Assembly (NCBI RefSeq): GCF_014117215.1 | Contig: NZ_JACGXS010000011.1 | Coordinates: 53,227 to 117,226 of the forward strand | Length of the DNA stretch: 64,000 nucleotides | From: Stenotrophomonas tumulicola | GTDB lineage: Bacteria; Pseudomonadota; Gammaproteobacteria; Xanthomonadales; Xanthomonadaceae | Direction of reading: 5' to 3' | Shown: piece by piece, positions 49,419 to 59,922 of the stretch | Position numbering within the stretch: the stretch's first letter is position 1 | How the letters are laid out: each line of letters opens with the position of its first letter | Made by a program: the position numbers and the translations under genes | The notes under the pieces: generated by a model | The model's database searches: none | What the model was told of the DNA's origin: nothing | The model's input: only the letters and a program-made list of their open reading frames with translations

Positions 49419-49976
49419 ATGAGATCGCTACATAAGTTGGACCATCCGGTCGAGGACGCGCGTCGCTTCCTCGAACCCGGGCCCATCATCCTGGTCAGCA
49501 CGGCCGCGCATGGCCAGCGCAACATCATGACGATGGGCTGGCACATGGTGATGGGCTTTTCTCCCTCGCTGGTCGCCACCTATATATGGAACGAGAACCA
49601 CAGCTTCAGCCTGGCCCGCGACAGCCGCGAGTGCGTGATCAACGTGCCTGGCGTGGAACTGCTGGACACCGTGGTGGACATCGGCAACTGCAGTGGACGC
49701 GACGTGGACAAGTTCGACCGGTTTTCCCTGGATGCAGTCCCTGCCGGGAAGGTCGGCGCACCGCTGGTCGGCCAATGCCATTCCAGCTTCGAGTGCCGCC
49801 TGCATGACGGCAGCCAGGTGGTTTCGAACAATCTGTTCATCTGGGAAATCGTCAAGGCCCATGTTGCGCCGCGGCCGAAACTGCCGCGCACCGTGCATTA
49901 CCGCGGCGATGGACAGTTCATGGTCGCCGGCGCCGAAGTCTCGCGTCGACGGCGATTCAAGCCCGACATGCTGTAA
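49419..49976 (+). CDS. Flavin-reductase-like FMN-binding protein
   Basis: A 185-residue split-barrel flavoprotein. It begins SLHKLDHPVEDARRFLEPGPIILVST and contains NIMTMGWHMVMGFSPSLVA, the FMN phosphate contact seen in the flavin reductase domain of the FMN-binding split-barrel family, and SRECVINVPG. It should reduce free FMN/FAD or act as a small flavin oxidoreductase; the partner is unknown. The ATG at 49419 follows AGGAG. It lies 31 bp before the acetyl-CoA hydrolase gene and may be co-transcribed with it. Confidence 0.85.
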   Translation: MRSLHKLDHPVEDARRFLEPGPIILVSTAAHGQRNIMTMGWHMVMGFSPSLVATYIWNENHSFSLARDSRECVINVPGVELLDTVVDIGNCSGRDVDKFDRFSLDAVPAGKVGAPLVGQCHSSFECRLHDGSQVVSNNLFIWEIVKAHVAPRPKLPRTVHYRGDGQFMVAGAEVSRRRRFKPDML

Positions 49977-50007
49977 TGCCGTCATATCCATTGCAGGACC
50001 ACGCCGC

Positions 50008-51957
50008 ATGACCGACCACCTGACTGACCTGGATGGCGCCGTCGACTGGCTGCTGGCGCGGGTAGACGGGCAGCTGCGCATCGGTGCGCCACTGGCGCTG
50101 GGCAAGCCACATCGCCTGCTCAATGCCCTCTACCAGCGCATCGAGGGTGACCCTTCCCGTCCCTTGCAGATATACACCGCGCTTTCGTTGAATCCGCCAG
50201 TCGCACGTGGCGAAGGCCTGGAAGCCCGCTTCATGGCACCGTTCGCCGAGCGCCATTTCGGCGCCGGCTTCCAGCGCCTGGCCTATGCCGATGCGATGGC
50301 GCGCGATGCGTTGCCAGCGCATGTCCAGGTAGAAGAATTCTACATGCAGTCGGGCGCACTGCTGGGCTCGCGACAGGCACAGGCCAGCTATACCAGCCTC
50401 AACTACACCCATGCCGCCGACGCGGTCGCGCAACGCGTGCCGTGCGCCATCGTGCAGAAGGTCGCACGCCGCGAAGGCAGCTCGCTGCTCTCGCTCTCCT
50501 GCAACAACGACATCACCCAGGACACCCTGGATGCGATGGCTGCACGCGGCCTGTCACGTCCATTGATGATCGCCGAAGTGGACCCGCAACTCCCCTGGCT
50601 GGGGGGTGCGGCAGCGGTGGAAGAACGCTTCTTCGACCTGGTCGTCAGCCCTGCCGGCCCCTACCCGGCGTTGTTCGGCCTGCCGCGACAACCCGTCGGC
50701 GATGCCGACCATGCGATCGGGCTGTATGCCAGCACGCTGGTGCGCGACGGCGGCACGCTGCAGATCGGCATCGGCACGCTGGCCGACGCACTCAGTCATG
50801 CACTGGTGCTGCGGCATACCGACAACGCCCTCTACCGGCGCGTGCTGCATGCACTGGACCCGCAACTGGCCCAGCACCCGCTGGTAGCGGAAATCGGCGG
50901 GCTTGGACCGTTCGAAGAGGGCCTGTACGGCTGCAGCGAAATGCTCAACGAAGGCTTCCGCAAACTGGTGCAATGCGGGGTGATCAAGCGCAAGGTGCAC
51001 GATGACCTGGCACTGATGAAGCGACTGGACAACGGCAGCGCCTACACCGCCGACCATGCCACCCTGGCCGCCGAAGGCGAATGCCTGCACGGCGCGTTCT
51101 ACCTGGGCTCGCCGGAGTTCTACGAGTGGCTGCGTACGCTGCCGGACGAGGAGCGTCGCGCCATCGGCATGCGTCGCATCAGCGAAATCAACCAGCTGTA
51201 CGGTGGCAACGAAGAGCTGGAGCGCCTGCAACGCCGGCACGCCCGCTTCTTCAATTCCTGCATGATGGCCACCGCACTGGGTGCCGCGGTGTCGGATGCG
51301 CTGGAAGATGGCCGGGTGGTTTCCGGCGTGGGTGGCCAGTACAACTTCGTGGCGATGGCGCATGCGCTGCCGGGCGCGCGCAGCGTGCTGCTGTTCCGCG
51401 CGGCGCGCGACGATGGCGGCCAACGCCAGAGCAACGTCCGCTGGAACTACGGCCATACGACGATCCCGCGCCACCTGCGCGACGTGTACCTCAACGAATA
51501 CGGCATCGCCGACCTGCGGGGAATGACCGACGCCGACTGCGTGCTGGCCATGCTGGGAATCACCGAAGCGCCTTTCCAGCAGTCCCTGCTGGAACAGGCG
51601 ACGTCGGCGCGCAAGGTTCCTGCCGATACGCGGCCGGACCCACGTGCAGCACGCGCGACTCCCCAGGCGCTTGCCGCGGCGCTGGCCGGGTTCCGTGCCG
51701 ATGGCACGCTGCCGGATTATCCCCTGGGCAGTGATTTCACCGAGGTTGAACAGGTACTGCTGAAGGCGCTGGGCTGGTTGAAAGCGAATACGCAGACCCG
51801 GAACAGCACGCTGCGCACGGCGTGGGCAGCACTGAAGCAGCCTGCCGGCGATGGCGACGCGGTGTACCTGCAGCGGATGGGGCTGGAAGCACCGAAAGGC
51901 GTCGGCGAACGGCTCAACGCCCGCCTGCTGCGGCTGGCATTGGCGCGCACAGCCTGA
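50008..51957 (+). CDS. Acetyl-CoA hydrolase/transferase family protein
   Basis: A 649-residue member of the acetyl-CoA hydrolase / CoA-transferase family, longer than the 430-500 residues of typical Cat1/Ach1 forms. The C-terminal CoA-transferase core has GVGGQYNFVAMAHALPGARS, RSVLLFRAARDDGG, HTTIPRHLRDVYLNEYGIADLRG and NGSAYT; the probable active-site Glu lies in the central region (LVAEIGGLGPFEEG). It would move CoA between acetyl- or succinyl-CoA and carboxylic acids. The N-terminal 200 residues are specific to this longer proteobacterial type. Start ATG 50008. Confidence 0.86.
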   Translation: MTDHLTDLDGAVDWLLARVDGQLRIGAPLALGKPHRLLNALYQRIEGDPSRPLQIYTALSLNPPVARGEGLEARFMAPFAERHFGAGFQRLAYADAMARDALPAHVQVEEFYMQSGALLGSRQAQASYTSLNYTHAADAVAQRVPCAIVQKVARREGSSLLSLSCNNDITQDTLDAMAARGLSRPLMIAEVDPQLPWLGGAAAVEERFFDLVVSPAGPYPALFGLPRQPVGDADHAIGLYASTLVRDGGTLQIGIGTLADALSHALVLRHTDNALYRRVLHALDPQLAQHPLVAEIGGLGPFEEGLYGCSEMLNEGFRKLVQCGVIKRKVHDDLALMKRLDNGSAYTADHATLAAEGECLHGAFYLGSPEFYEWLRTLPDEERRAIGMRRISEINQLYGGNEELERLQRRHARFFNSCMMATALGAAVSDALEDGRVVSGVGGQYNFVAMAHALPGARSVLLFRAARDDGGQRQSNVRWNYGHTTIPRHLRDVYLNEYGIADLRGMTDADCVLAMLGITEAPFQQSLLEQATSARKVPADTRPDPRAARATPQALAAALAGFRADGTLPDYPLGSDFTEVEQVLLKALGWLKANTQTRNSTLRTAWAALKQPAGDGDAVYLQRMGLEAPKGVGERLNARLLRLALARTA

Positions 51958-51983
51958 GCAGCGGGGCCTTGCCCCGCTGTACC
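51958..51983. repeat. Single REP palindrome, GCGGGGC type
   Basis: CAGCGGGGC-CTT-GCCCCGCTG followed by TACC (GTAC end on minus) is a degenerate member of the GTAG palindromes, lying between two convergent genes just after the acetyl-CoA hydrolase stop codon. It may mark the transcription end. Confidence 0.65.
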
Positions 51984-51999
51984 ACGCCATGCCGGCCGC

Positions 52000-52731
52000 T
52001 CAGTTGCAGCTGGACCGACCGGTCTTATGGTTGATCGCCCCCTTTGAGATCAACAGCTCGGCAACATCGGTGAATCCACCTTCGCACGCACCGCTGAGCG
52101 GGCTTTCATCAATCTTCGGATGGTCATTGATCGCCACCACATTCACGTCTGGGGCGAACTGCAGGATGTACTTCACGGTTGCCAGGCGCCCATCCACCGC
52201 AGCCACCATGAACAAGGTTTCCTGGTCGCTTTCACGGGCATCCCAATCCGTTTCATCCTTCAACAGGGCATGCAGGTATTTGACGACATCGACGTTTCCG
52301 CCCATCACGGCGGACTTGAGCGCGTTGTAGACATCGGCCCTGTCCGTGGCACGGATGTCCGCCCCCTGCTCGACCAGATACTGCACGATGTCCATATAGC
52401 CGATGAAGGCAGCCCAGCCGAGCGCGGTCTGTCCGAGCGAAGCTTCGTCCTTGGCTTCCAGATCCTGGCCAGCCCGCACCCTGCGCTCTACTTCGGCCAG
52501 GTTGCCCTGTTTGACGGCATCGAACCAGGCCGCATCCGGACCAACCGATGCCCGGTCGTAGAAGTTCCGGTGAGCAAGCAGCCCGGGATTGGATATCTGC
52601 CGCATCGTTTCAAGGCCATAGCGGAACCTGGAGAGATCGGCCTGTGCACCGTCCTCCTGGCCCTGTGCGCCGAAGCTGCCCAGCGCCACCAGCATGGCAA
52701 TCATGACCCCGGTTTTCGTCTTGGTTTTCAT
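52000..52731 (-). CDS. Exported ankyrin-repeat protein
   Basis: A 243-residue protein with a signal peptide ([19 protein letters not shown]) and about four ankyrin repeats ([85 protein letters not shown], with a final cap [23 protein letters not shown]). Periplasmic ankyrin proteins are known as catalase- or effector-associated scaffolds, but no partner is nearby. The ATG at 52731 starts the signal peptide; the frame opens at 52788. Convergent with the acetyl-CoA hydrolase gene. Confidence 0.8.
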   Translation of the reverse strand: MKTKTKTGVMIAMLVALGSFGAQGQEDGAQADLSRFRYGLETMRQISNPGLLAHRNFYDRASVGPDAAWFDAVKQGNLAEVERRVRAGQDLEAKDEASLGQTALGWAAFIGYMDIVQYLVEQGADIRATDRADVYNALKSAVMGGNVDVVKYLHALLKDETDWDARESDQETLFMVAAVDGRLATVKYILQFAPDVNVVAINDHPKIDESPLSGACEGGFTDVAELLISKGAINHKTGRSSCN

Positions 52732-52854
52732 GCCACCAGAATCGCATGTCCCGGCGTGCTGGAAACCTCGTGCGCGGGAACGGATCATTCCGGCGGTATC
52801 GCCTGAAAATCAGCTACATACGATGGCCTCGCACGCGTCCCTGGATAGCCGCGG

Positions 52855-52884
52855 GAAAAGAAAAGGCCGGCTTGCGCCGGCCTT
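52855..52884 (-). terminator. Rho-independent terminator of tkt
   Basis: AAGGCCGGC-TTGC-GCCGGCCTT is a perfect 9-bp stem (52863-52884). Read on the minus strand it is followed by TTTTCTTTT, giving a classical intrinsic terminator 25 bp after the transketolase stop codon. Confidence 0.9.
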
Positions 52885-52908
52885 CTCCGCAGCATGCGAC
52901 AGTCGCCG

Positions 52909-54909
52909 TTACAGCGCCTTCGCCGCCTCCACCACGTGCGTGGTGGTGATGTTGAAGTGCTTGTACAACGCACTGGCCGGTGCCGACGCGCCGAAGGTAT
53001 CGATGCCGATAACCGCACCATCCAGGCCGACGAACTGGCCCCAGAAACCGGTGACACCGGCTTCCACTGCAACGCGCTTGCGCACGGCCTTCGGCAGCAC
53101 CGCTTCACGGTAAGCCGTATCCTGGCGCAGGAACACATCGGTGGATGGCATCGACACCACGCGGGTCTTCAGGCCAGCGGCGTCCAGTTGCACCTTGGCT
53201 TCAGTCGCCAGCGAGACTTCCGAGCCCGTGGCGATCAGGATCACATCCGGATTGCCGCCCTCGGCGTCGGCCAGTACGTAGCCGCCACGTTCGATCTGCG
53301 CGATCTGGGCGGCACTGCGCGGCTGGTGCGGCAGGTTCTGGCGGCTGAATACCAGGCAGCTCGGACCATCCTGGCGGGTGATCGCCGCCTTCCAGCTGAC
53401 TGCCGACTCCACTGCGTCGCACGGACGCCAGACATCGTTGTTCGGGATGTAGCGCAGCGAGGCCAGGTGCTCCACCGGCTGGTGGGTCGGGCCATCTTCG
53501 CCCAGGCCGATCGAATCGTGCGTATAGACGTGGATGGCATGTGCCGGGATCAGCGCACTCATGCGTACGCCGTTGCGCGCGTAATCGCTGAATACCAGGA
53601 AGGTCGCATCGAACGGCAGGAATCCGCCATGCAGGGCCAGGCCGTTGGCGATCGCGGTCATGCCGAACTCGCGCACACCGTAATACACATAGTTGGCATT
53701 GGCGTCGTCGGTGGCCACCGACTTGCTGCCTTTCCACAGGGTCAGGTTGGAATGCGCCAGGTCAGCCGATCCACCGACCAGTTCCGGCAACAGCGGGGCG
53801 AACGCTTCAATGGCCAGCTGCGAGGCCTTGCGCGAGGCAATGGTCGGGCCTTCCGCTGCCACCTGGGCGACGTAGGCATCGGCCTTGGCGATGAAATCAG
53901 CCGGCAGCTCGCCATGCGAACGACGGGTCAGCTCTTCGGCCTGCTGCGGATACTGCGCGGCATACTTGTCGAACTGCTGTTCCCACTCGGCCTGGCGCAG
54001 CGTGCCGGTACCGCCTGCACGCCAGCCAGCGTAGATCTCTTCCGGAATTTCGAACGGGGCGTACGGCCAGTCCAATGCCTTGCGGGTGGCTTCCAGTTCA
54101 TCCTTGCCCAGCGCGGCGCCGTGGCTGGATTCCTTGCCTGCCTTGTTCGGCGAACCGAAACCGATGGTGGTGCGGCAACAGATCAGGGTTGGCCTGTCGG
54201 ACTGCGACAGCGCCGCGTCGATGCCTGCCTTGATGCTTTCCGGATCATGGCCATCCACGTCACGCACCACGTTCCAGCCATACGCTTCGAAGCGCTCGGG
54301 TGTGTTGTCGGTGAACCAGCCGGCGGTGTTGCCGTCGATGGAGATGTGGTTGTTGTCCCAGAAGCAGACCAGCTTGTGCAGGCCCCAGGTACCGGCCAGC
54401 GAAGCCGCTTCATGCGACACACCTTCCATCAGGCAGCCATCGCCCATGAACACCCAGGTGCGGTGGTCGACGATTTCCAGCTCAGGGCGATTGAAGCGCT
54501 GTGCAAGCAGCTTCTCTGCCAGGGCGAAACCAACGGCATTGGCGAAACCCTGGCCCAGCGGTCCGGTGGTGGTTTCGACACCAGGCGTCTCGTGGTGCTC
54601 GGGGTGGCCAGCGGTCTTGCTGCCCAACTGGCGGAACTGCTTGAGCTGCTCGATCGGCAGGTCGTAGCCGCTCAGGTGCAGCAGTGCGTACTGCAGCATG
54701 GAGCCATGGCCATTGGACAACACGAAACGATCGCGGTTGAACCACTGCGGATTGTTCGGATTGTGCCGGTGGTAGTCGTTCCAGAGCACTTCGGCGATGT
54801 CGGCCATGCCCATGGGCATGCCGGGGTGGCCGGAGTTTGCGGTTTCAACCGCGTCGGCGGCAAGGAAGCGGATGGCGTTGGCCAACTGGCGGCGGGTAGG
54901 CTGCGTCAT
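52909..54909 (-). CDS. tkt: Transketolase
   Basis: A 666-residue thiamine-diphosphate enzyme of the pentose phosphate pathway that transfers two-carbon units between sugar phosphates. The ThDP motif is [18 protein letters not shown] through [12 protein letters not shown]; other signatures are [20 protein letters not shown] at the start with the catalytic His, and the middle [19 protein letters not shown]. Length is standard. It is a single gene ending in a strong terminator, downstream of the dctA-like gene by 143 bp that holds a REP element (54960-54984). Confidence 0.97.
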   Translation of the reverse strand: MTQPTRRQLANAIRFLAADAVETANSGHPGMPMGMADIAEVLWNDYHRHNPNNPQWFNRDRFVLSNGHGSMLQYALLHLSGYDLPIEQLKQFRQLGSKTAGHPEHHETPGVETTTGPLGQGFANAVGFALAEKLLAQRFNRPELEIVDHRTWVFMGDGCLMEGVSHEAASLAGTWGLHKLVCFWDNNHISIDGNTAGWFTDNTPERFEAYGWNVVRDVDGHDPESIKAGIDAALSQSDRPTLICCRTTIGFGSPNKAGKESSHGAALGKDELEATRKALDWPYAPFEIPEEIYAGWRAGGTGTLRQAEWEQQFDKYAAQYPQQAEELTRRSHGELPADFIAKADAYVAQVAAEGPTIASRKASQLAIEAFAPLLPELVGGSADLAHSNLTLWKGSKSVATDDANANYVYYGVREFGMTAIANGLALHGGFLPFDATFLVFSDYARNGVRMSALIPAHAIHVYTHDSIGLGEDGPTHQPVEHLASLRYIPNNDVWRPCDAVESAVSWKAAITRQDGPSCLVFSRQNLPHQPRSAAQIAQIERGGYVLADAEGGNPDVILIATGSEVSLATEAKVQLDAAGLKTRVVSMPSTDVFLRQDTAYREAVLPKAVRKRVAVEAGVTGFWGQFVGLDGAVIGIDTFGASAPASALYKHFNITTTHVVEAAKAL

Positions 54910-54959
54910 GAGTTCGGTCGGAATCAGGGAGGCGGCCGCGAACGTGCGGGCGCCCTATT

Positions 54960-54984
54960 GTAGCGCCGAGCCATGCCCGGCGGG
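54960..54984. repeat. Single REP palindrome upstream of tkt
   Basis: GTAGCGCCGAGCCATGCCCGGCGGG, one base different from the other GTAGCGCCGGGC copies (A at the ninth base weakens the stem). It lies between the symporter stop codon and the transketolase promoter region. Confidence 0.7.
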
Positions 54985-55052
54985 CCCCCATGGCATCGGT
55001 CCGGCCAGGGAACGCCGAGCAGGGCCCGGCGCCACGCGACCTGCGACAGCGG

Positions 55053-56378
55053 TCAGTCCACCCGGCTGGTGCTTGCCGGCACCGCCGGCTCGTCCTTTTC
55101 ACCCTTGGCCACCAGGGTGGTCAGGGCCAGGTCGCCGGTGACGTTCAGGGCGGTGCGGCACATGTCCAGGAAGTGGTTCACGCCCAGGATCAGGCCGATA
55201 CCCAGCGGGTTCACGCCGACCATCGCGCAGATCATCGCCACCACCGGCAGCGAACCGGAGGGCACGCCGGCGGTGCCGATGCCGCCCAGGATGCAGACCG
55301 CCATCACCATCACCTGCTGGCCGATGCTCAGGTCCACGCCGAAGAACTGGGCCAGGAATATCACCGTGACGCCTTCGAACAGCGCGGTGCCATTCTGGTT
55401 GGCGGTGGCCCCCACGGTCAGCACGAAACGCGATACGCGCTGCGGCAGCTTCATCTGGTCGGCCACGCGCAGCGCGGTCGGCAGGGTGGCGTTGCTGGAC
55501 GCGGTGGAGAAGGCCATCACGGTGGCCTCCTGGGTGTCGCGGAAAAAGCCGATCGGCGAGCGGCCCGACAGCCACACCGCCGTGCCATAGGTCACGATCA
55601 TGTGCACGCCCAGCGCAAGCACCACCACGCCCACGTATGCGCCCAGGCGGATGATCAGCTCGAAGCCGAACAGCGCGGCGAGGTTGAACATGAAACAGGC
55701 GACGGCGTACGGAGCAAGGCGAATGACCAGATTGATCAGGGTCATCGAGATTTCAAACACGCCTTCGATGGCGCGGCGCAGCGGGGCAACCTTCTCATCG
55801 TCGGTCAGCACCATGCCGATACCGAACATCAGGGCGAAGAACATCAACGACAGGATGGCGCCATTGTCAGATGCAGCCTGCAGCACATTGCTCGGCACGA
55901 TCGACAGCAGCATGTCCACCCCCTTGGGGCTGCCATGGATGCCGGCGACGATCTCCTTGCTGCGTTCGGCGTTCTCCGACAGCATCTGCGCGGCCACCTG
56001 CGGGTCCACGCCGGCACCGGGCTTGAGCACGTTCACCAGTACCAGGCCGATGGCCACGGCGATGCCCGACAGCAGCACGGTGTAGGCCAGCGTCTTCCAG
56101 CCGATACGGCCAAGGGCGCGGATATCGCCCATTTCCGACACGCCCATGACCAGCGCCGAGAAGATCAGCGGCACGATCAGCATGAAAATCAGGTTGAGGA
56201 ACAGACCCGACGCCGGCGTGGTGACGTAATGCATCAGCCACTTGGCCACGTCCATCAATCCGGGCATCTGCCCGCCCAATGCATGTACCGCAAGGCCCGC
56301 CAGCAGGCCGATGGCAAAGCCGATGCCCATTTTCCAGTGCAGTGGCATCTTCTTCTTCGCGGGGCTGGCTGCTGTCAT
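55053..56378 (-). CDS. Dicarboxylate/amino acid:cation symporter (DAACS)
   Basis: A 441-residue secondary transporter of the GltPh/DctA family. Eight helices and two re-entrant loops are expected; the substrate- and sodium-binding parts are visible as FSTASSNATLPTALRVAD (the serine-rich HP1), GATANQNGTALFEGVTVIF (helix 7, NMxGT-like) and GGIGTAGVPSGSLPVVAMI (HP2). It imports C4-dicarboxylates or glutamate/aspartate with protons or sodium; the sequence does not decide which. It follows the bat operon by 65 bp on the same strand, with its own GAGGA ribosome-binding site. Confidence 0.9.
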   Translation of the reverse strand: MTAASPAKKKMPLHWKMGIGFAIGLLAGLAVHALGGQMPGLMDVAKWLMHYVTTPASGLFLNLIFMLIVPLIFSALVMGVSEMGDIRALGRIGWKTLAYTVLLSGIAVAIGLVLVNVLKPGAGVDPQVAAQMLSENAERSKEIVAGIHGSPKGVDMLLSIVPSNVLQAASDNGAILSLMFFALMFGIGMVLTDDEKVAPLRRAIEGVFEISMTLINLVIRLAPYAVACFMFNLAALFGFELIIRLGAYVGVVVLALGVHMIVTYGTAVWLSGRSPIGFFRDTQEATVMAFSTASSNATLPTALRVADQMKLPQRVSRFVLTVGATANQNGTALFEGVTVIFLAQFFGVDLSIGQQVMVMAVCILGGIGTAGVPSGSLPVVAMICAMVGVNPLGIGLILGVNHFLDMCRTALNVTGDLALTTLVAKGEKDEPAVPASTSRVD

Positions 56379-56443
56379 CGGGTCGATTTCCTCACAAGTG
56401 AACGTAACTTTAGCAAAGCGCCCTCGCCATCCTGCTGCTTTGT

Positions 56444-58150
56444 TCAGCCGCGCGGATACAGGGGGGGCAGGTCAGTCTGCGCGATTTTTGCCTGTGCCGA
56501 CCAGTGCGGTCCGTCACGGAAGGCCTCCCTCACCTGTCGGCGGACGGCAGGCAGCTCGCCCTCGCCTGCCCAGCGTGCCCTCTGCAGCGCCAGCAGCGCC
56601 TCACGCTGGCGCGCGTCGTCCAGCCTGGTGACGACCTGTTCCAATCGCGATACGCCCGCCATCGCGCATAGCAGCGTGGTCACCTCGGCCAGGCCGTCGG
56701 TGTCCAGCGCACGCCGCAGCTCCGCCGTGCCTGGCCGCGCTGCGGCAGGGTCTGTGGCGCCGGGCGCCGTCGCATCTGCCGGCCTGCCACGTCCGCGTCG
56801 CCAGCCCCACCACAGGGTCAGCAGCCACAACAGCAGCAGGCCAACGACCAATGCGGTCCACGGCCACGTCCGCACGGAAGAACCGTCCTGCGGAAGCGGG
56901 AGGGCGATCGTGGCGCCATCGCCGTCGCTGCCAGGCAACGCGGCGTCGGTCTGCAGCGCCTGCACCGGCGGCGCGGCGCCCGGACTGCCGCCCCTTGCCG
57001 CAGCCACGGCCAGGCTGAGATCCGGCAGGCGACTGCTGCGTACCTGCCCGCTGCCCACGTCCCACCAGCGCATCTGGATACCGGCAACCTGCAGCGTGCC
57101 TGCCGCGCGCGGCACGATGGAATAGCGCCGGGTGATCTTCAAGCGGGGAGATCCACCACTGAAGGTTTCGTCGTACTGCGCCGGCTCTGCGAACACCTGC
57201 GCCTCGCTGCCCAGGTCGGGAACCGGAAGCTCGGTGAACTGTGCACGGGTGGCTCCCATGGCAATCGCTTCCACTTCCAGCGTCGCGGCTTCGCCACTGC
57301 GCGCGCGCTCGGGAGCCAGCGTGTAGCGCAGGCGCAGGTCATGCAGGGGCAGCCATGGCTGCGGTGCGTTGGCTGGCTGCGCCTGCACCTGCAGTACCTG
57401 CTCGGCTGCGGCGGCGCGCATGCGGCCATCGCCTCCACCACCGAAGAAGTCCTCGAAGAAGCTGCCGGCAGTGCGACCATCGAAACGCGCACCCGGCAGC
57501 CGCAGGGGGCCGCTGCGTTCGGGAATCAACAGGTAACGGCGCTCGGCGACATTGTAACGGCGGCCATTGATCTCACGGACGTCGGTGCGGTCCTGCCCGA
57601 CCACCTGCAGCGAAGCCCCTTCCGGCGTATCCAGCACCAGCGTGCCAGAGGCCAGCTGCGCGGCGTAGAACAGCCGCACCACGATACCCACGCTCTGCTG
57701 CACGTAGGGGCTGTCATCATCCACCTCGGTTTCGATGAAGGCTGCTGCGCTGCCATCGTTGCGGGCCGGCGTGGCTGCACTGACCTGCAGTTGCAGTGCG
57801 GGGGTGCGCGCCGTGCCCAGTTGCAGGGGGGGCACGACCAGGGTCCCGCTACGCCGTGGCGACAATGCGATGCCATGCAGGGTGCGCGCCTGCATGCGGC
57901 CATTGCTCCATTCCACCTGGCGGCTGCGGGTCTGGCCGCTGAGCACGAAATCCGCGCGCAGCGGGGCGAAATCAGGCGCGGCATCGCTGTCGGTCTGGAT
58001 GTTCAGGGTGACCGTGCCGCCCATGTCCACCTGTGCACGATCCAGCCAAGCGCGGGTCTGTGCAAGCAACGGCGATGGCAGGCACAACAGCAGTGCGCAG
58101 AACCACGGCAGCAGCCCTGCAATGAATGAGGGTGAGGCGCGGCGTGTCAT
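56444..58150 (-). CDS. batD: BatD, periplasmic component of the Bat complex
   Basis: A 568-residue protein with a signal peptide (IAGLLPWFCALLLCLPSPLLA), a long periplasmic beta-rich part of several immunoglobulin-like domains (ARAWLDRAQVDMGGTVTLNIQT, TLVVPPLQLGTARTPALQL) and a C-terminal membrane helix (WTALVVGLLLLWLLTLWWGWRRG) with a cytoplasmic tail. It is the last gene of the moxR operon and overlaps batB/C by 4 bp. BatD is thought to form an envelope complex with BatA-BatB whose job (stress tolerance, aerotolerance) is poorly defined. Confidence 0.9.
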   Translation of the reverse strand: MTRRASPSFIAGLLPWFCALLLCLPSPLLAQTRAWLDRAQVDMGGTVTLNIQTDSDAAPDFAPLRADFVLSGQTRSRQVEWSNGRMQARTLHGIALSPRRSGTLVVPPLQLGTARTPALQLQVSAATPARNDGSAAAFIETEVDDDSPYVQQSVGIVVRLFYAAQLASGTLVLDTPEGASLQVVGQDRTDVREINGRRYNVAERRYLLIPERSGPLRLPGARFDGRTAGSFFEDFFGGGGDGRMRAAAAEQVLQVQAQPANAPQPWLPLHDLRLRYTLAPERARSGEAATLEVEAIAMGATRAQFTELPVPDLGSEAQVFAEPAQYDETFSGGSPRLKITRRYSIVPRAAGTLQVAGIQMRWWDVGSGQVRSSRLPDLSLAVAAARGGSPGAAPPVQALQTDAALPGSDGDGATIALPLPQDGSSVRTWPWTALVVGLLLLWLLTLWWGWRRGRGRPADATAPGATDPAAARPGTAELRRALDTDGLAEVTTLLCAMAGVSRLEQVVTRLDDARQREALLALQRARWAGEGELPAVRRQVREAFRDGPHWSAQAKIAQTDLPPLYPRG

Positions 58151-59922
58151 CTTCCTTCCCGTTTCCTGCGTTGGTTTTCCAGTTGGAACTTGGCGCGCAG
58201 CAGGTCGCCGGGCTCGTCAGGGACGCGACGCATCCACGCCTCGACTGCCTGTTGCTGCTCACGCTGCTGCGGCGTGCGGCCATCACTGCGCTGCGCCGGC
58301 AGTCCGTCCGACCCGGCCCCCTCTTCCTGCATGGCCTGCTGCATGCGTTGGCGCTGCTCGGCATCGGCACGTGCCTGTGCCTGTGGGTCCGCAGGGGGCT
58401 TCGACGGTGGCTGGCCCTTCTGGTCGCCCTGGTCGCCCTGGTCGCCCTGCTGGTCCTGCGAAGGCGGCGGCGCAGCGTGGGAGGAAGATGGCTGCGATTG
58501 CTGTTGCGCAGGCGGCTGTCCCTGTCCGGCCGGCGACTGTCCGTCCCCATCCTGCGAAGGCGGGGCCTGGCCATCGTTCGGTGCCGGCGGTGGCTTGCGC
58601 TTGCGTGCGGCGTCCACCACGGCCCGATTGGCAACCGCATCCGGCATGCCCGGGCGTTGGCCCAATGCATGGTCATAGGCCTGGATCGCACCGTCCAGAT
58701 CGCCCTGGCGCGCACGCGCATTGGCCAGGTTGTACCAGCCTTCAGCGCTGTCCACGCCCTCGAACGCACTGGCCGCGGCAGCGAAATCACCCGCGTGGTA
58801 TGCCTGCACGCCCTGTTCCAGGCGCTGTTGTCTACGCTGGTCCGCGCGCAGCCAGGGCGTGCCTGCATCCGTCCCGGCATCCGCAGGCGGGTTGGGGCTG
58901 GCCTGCACCTGCACCGGCTGCAGCGCGGCCATGCCAACCACCAGCAGCGCCGAAAGCACCACGGCACGACGACGGAAAGCGAGCAGCGCCAGCAGCATCA
59001 ACGGTGGCACCAGCCAGTAACCCTGGTCCAGCCAATGACGAACGCCATCGCGTACCTGCGCACCGGCCGACGCATCGGCACCATGCAGGTCCAGCGCATG
59101 CAGGTCACTGACATCACTGGCCAGCCGCCGGTAGCGTCCACCGCCGGCTGATGCCAACCGTCGCAGGCTGGCTTCATCCAGCGCGGCGTTGCCGATCTGC
59201 CCACGCCCATCGCGATACGCGGCCCCGGCCGGGGTTCCCAACCCCAGCACGGATACCCGCACGCCCTGTCCCCGCGCCTGGCCAGCCGCTTCGATCGCCG
59301 CTGCGTCGGCGTGATCGGTGAGCAGCAGGATCGCACCACCCCGCATGCCACTGCGCTGCAGCAGCTGCGTCGCCCAGTCCAGCGCGCGGTCGGTGCGCTG
59401 GCCATCGGACGGCATCACCTGCGGCGCCAGGGCATCCAGGTACAGCGCGACGTTGGCCATGTCATCGGTCAACGGCGCCACGGTATACGCATCGTCGGCA
59501 TACACCACCAGCGCCAGCTGTCCGCCTTCGCGTTGCTGCAGCAGGCTGGCCAGCTTGGCGCGTGCCTGCAGCAGCCGCGACGGCGGCAGGTCGGTGGCGG
59601 TGATGCGCGTGGACAGGTCCAGCACCACCACCAGTGGCGACTGCGGCTGCTGCAGGGGCTGCGCCTGCTGCGTCCAGCCGGGTCCAGCCAACGCCAGCAC
59701 GGCCAACGCCCAACCCACCCACACTGCCCAGGGCCAGCGCCGCGCACCCTGCGTGCCGGTCACCAGCAGGTGCGGCAGCAGGTGCGCATCGACCGCCTGC
59801 TGCCAGCGCCGCGCGTCACGGCCGCGGCGCCACGCCCACCATGCGATCACCGGCAGCGCCAGCAGTGCCCACAACAGCTCTGGCCGCGCCCAGTGCAACG
59901 TGGGAATGAAGCCGACGCTCAT
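58147..59922 (-). CDS. BatB-BatC fusion: VWA domain plus TPR region
   Basis: A 591-residue fusion. The N-terminus has two membrane helices and a von Willebrand factor A domain with a degenerate MIDAS (VVVLDLSTRITATDLPPSRL in place of DxSxS, so metal binding may be lost). After a third helix (about 310-330) come TPR-like helices (AYHAGDFAAAASAFEGVDSA, GWYNLANARARQGDLDGA), then a Gln/Pro-rich linker and the conserved BatC end WMRRVPDEPGDLLRAKF. In Bacteroides batB and batC are separate genes; the fusion is common in gammaproteobacteria. ATG 59922 overlaps the batA stop. Confidence 0.88.
   Translation of the reverse strand: MSVGFIPTLHWARPELLWALLALPVIAWWAWRRGRDARRWQQAVDAHLLPHLLVTGTQGARRWPWAVWVGWALAVLALAGPGWTQQAQPLQQPQSPLVVVLDLSTRITATDLPPSRLLQARAKLASLLQQREGGQLALVVYADDAYTVAPLTDDMANVALYLDALAPQVMPSDGQRTDRALDWATQLLQRSGMRGGAILLLTDHADAAAIEAAGQARGQGVRVSVLGLGTPAGAAYRDGRGQIGNAALDEASLRRLASAGGGRYRRLASDVSDLHALDLHGADASAGAQVRDGVRHWLDQGYWLVPPLMLLALLAFRRRAVVLSALLVVGMAALQPVQVQASPNPPADAGTDAGTPWLRADQRRQQRLEQGVQAYHAGDFAAAASAFEGVDSAEGWYNLANARARQGDLDGAIQAYDHALGQRPGMPDAVANRAVVDAARKRKPPPAPNDGQAPPSQDGDGQSPAGQGQPPAQQQSQPSSSHAAPPPSQDQQGDQGDQGDQKGQPPSKPPADPQAQARADAEQRQRMQQAMQEEGAGSDGLPAQRSDGRTPQQREQQQAVEAWMRRVPDEPGDLLRAKFQLENQRRKREGR

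Noticed and set aside
52894..54963. 689-codon plus-strand frame opposite transketolase
   Set aside because: Shadow of tkt; histidine- and arginine-rich composition with no domain.
54990..57125. 711-codon plus-strand frame opposite the symporter and batD
   Set aside because: Spans two real genes and their gap on the other strand; composition is that of an antisense frame (His, Gln, Arg, Asp rich).
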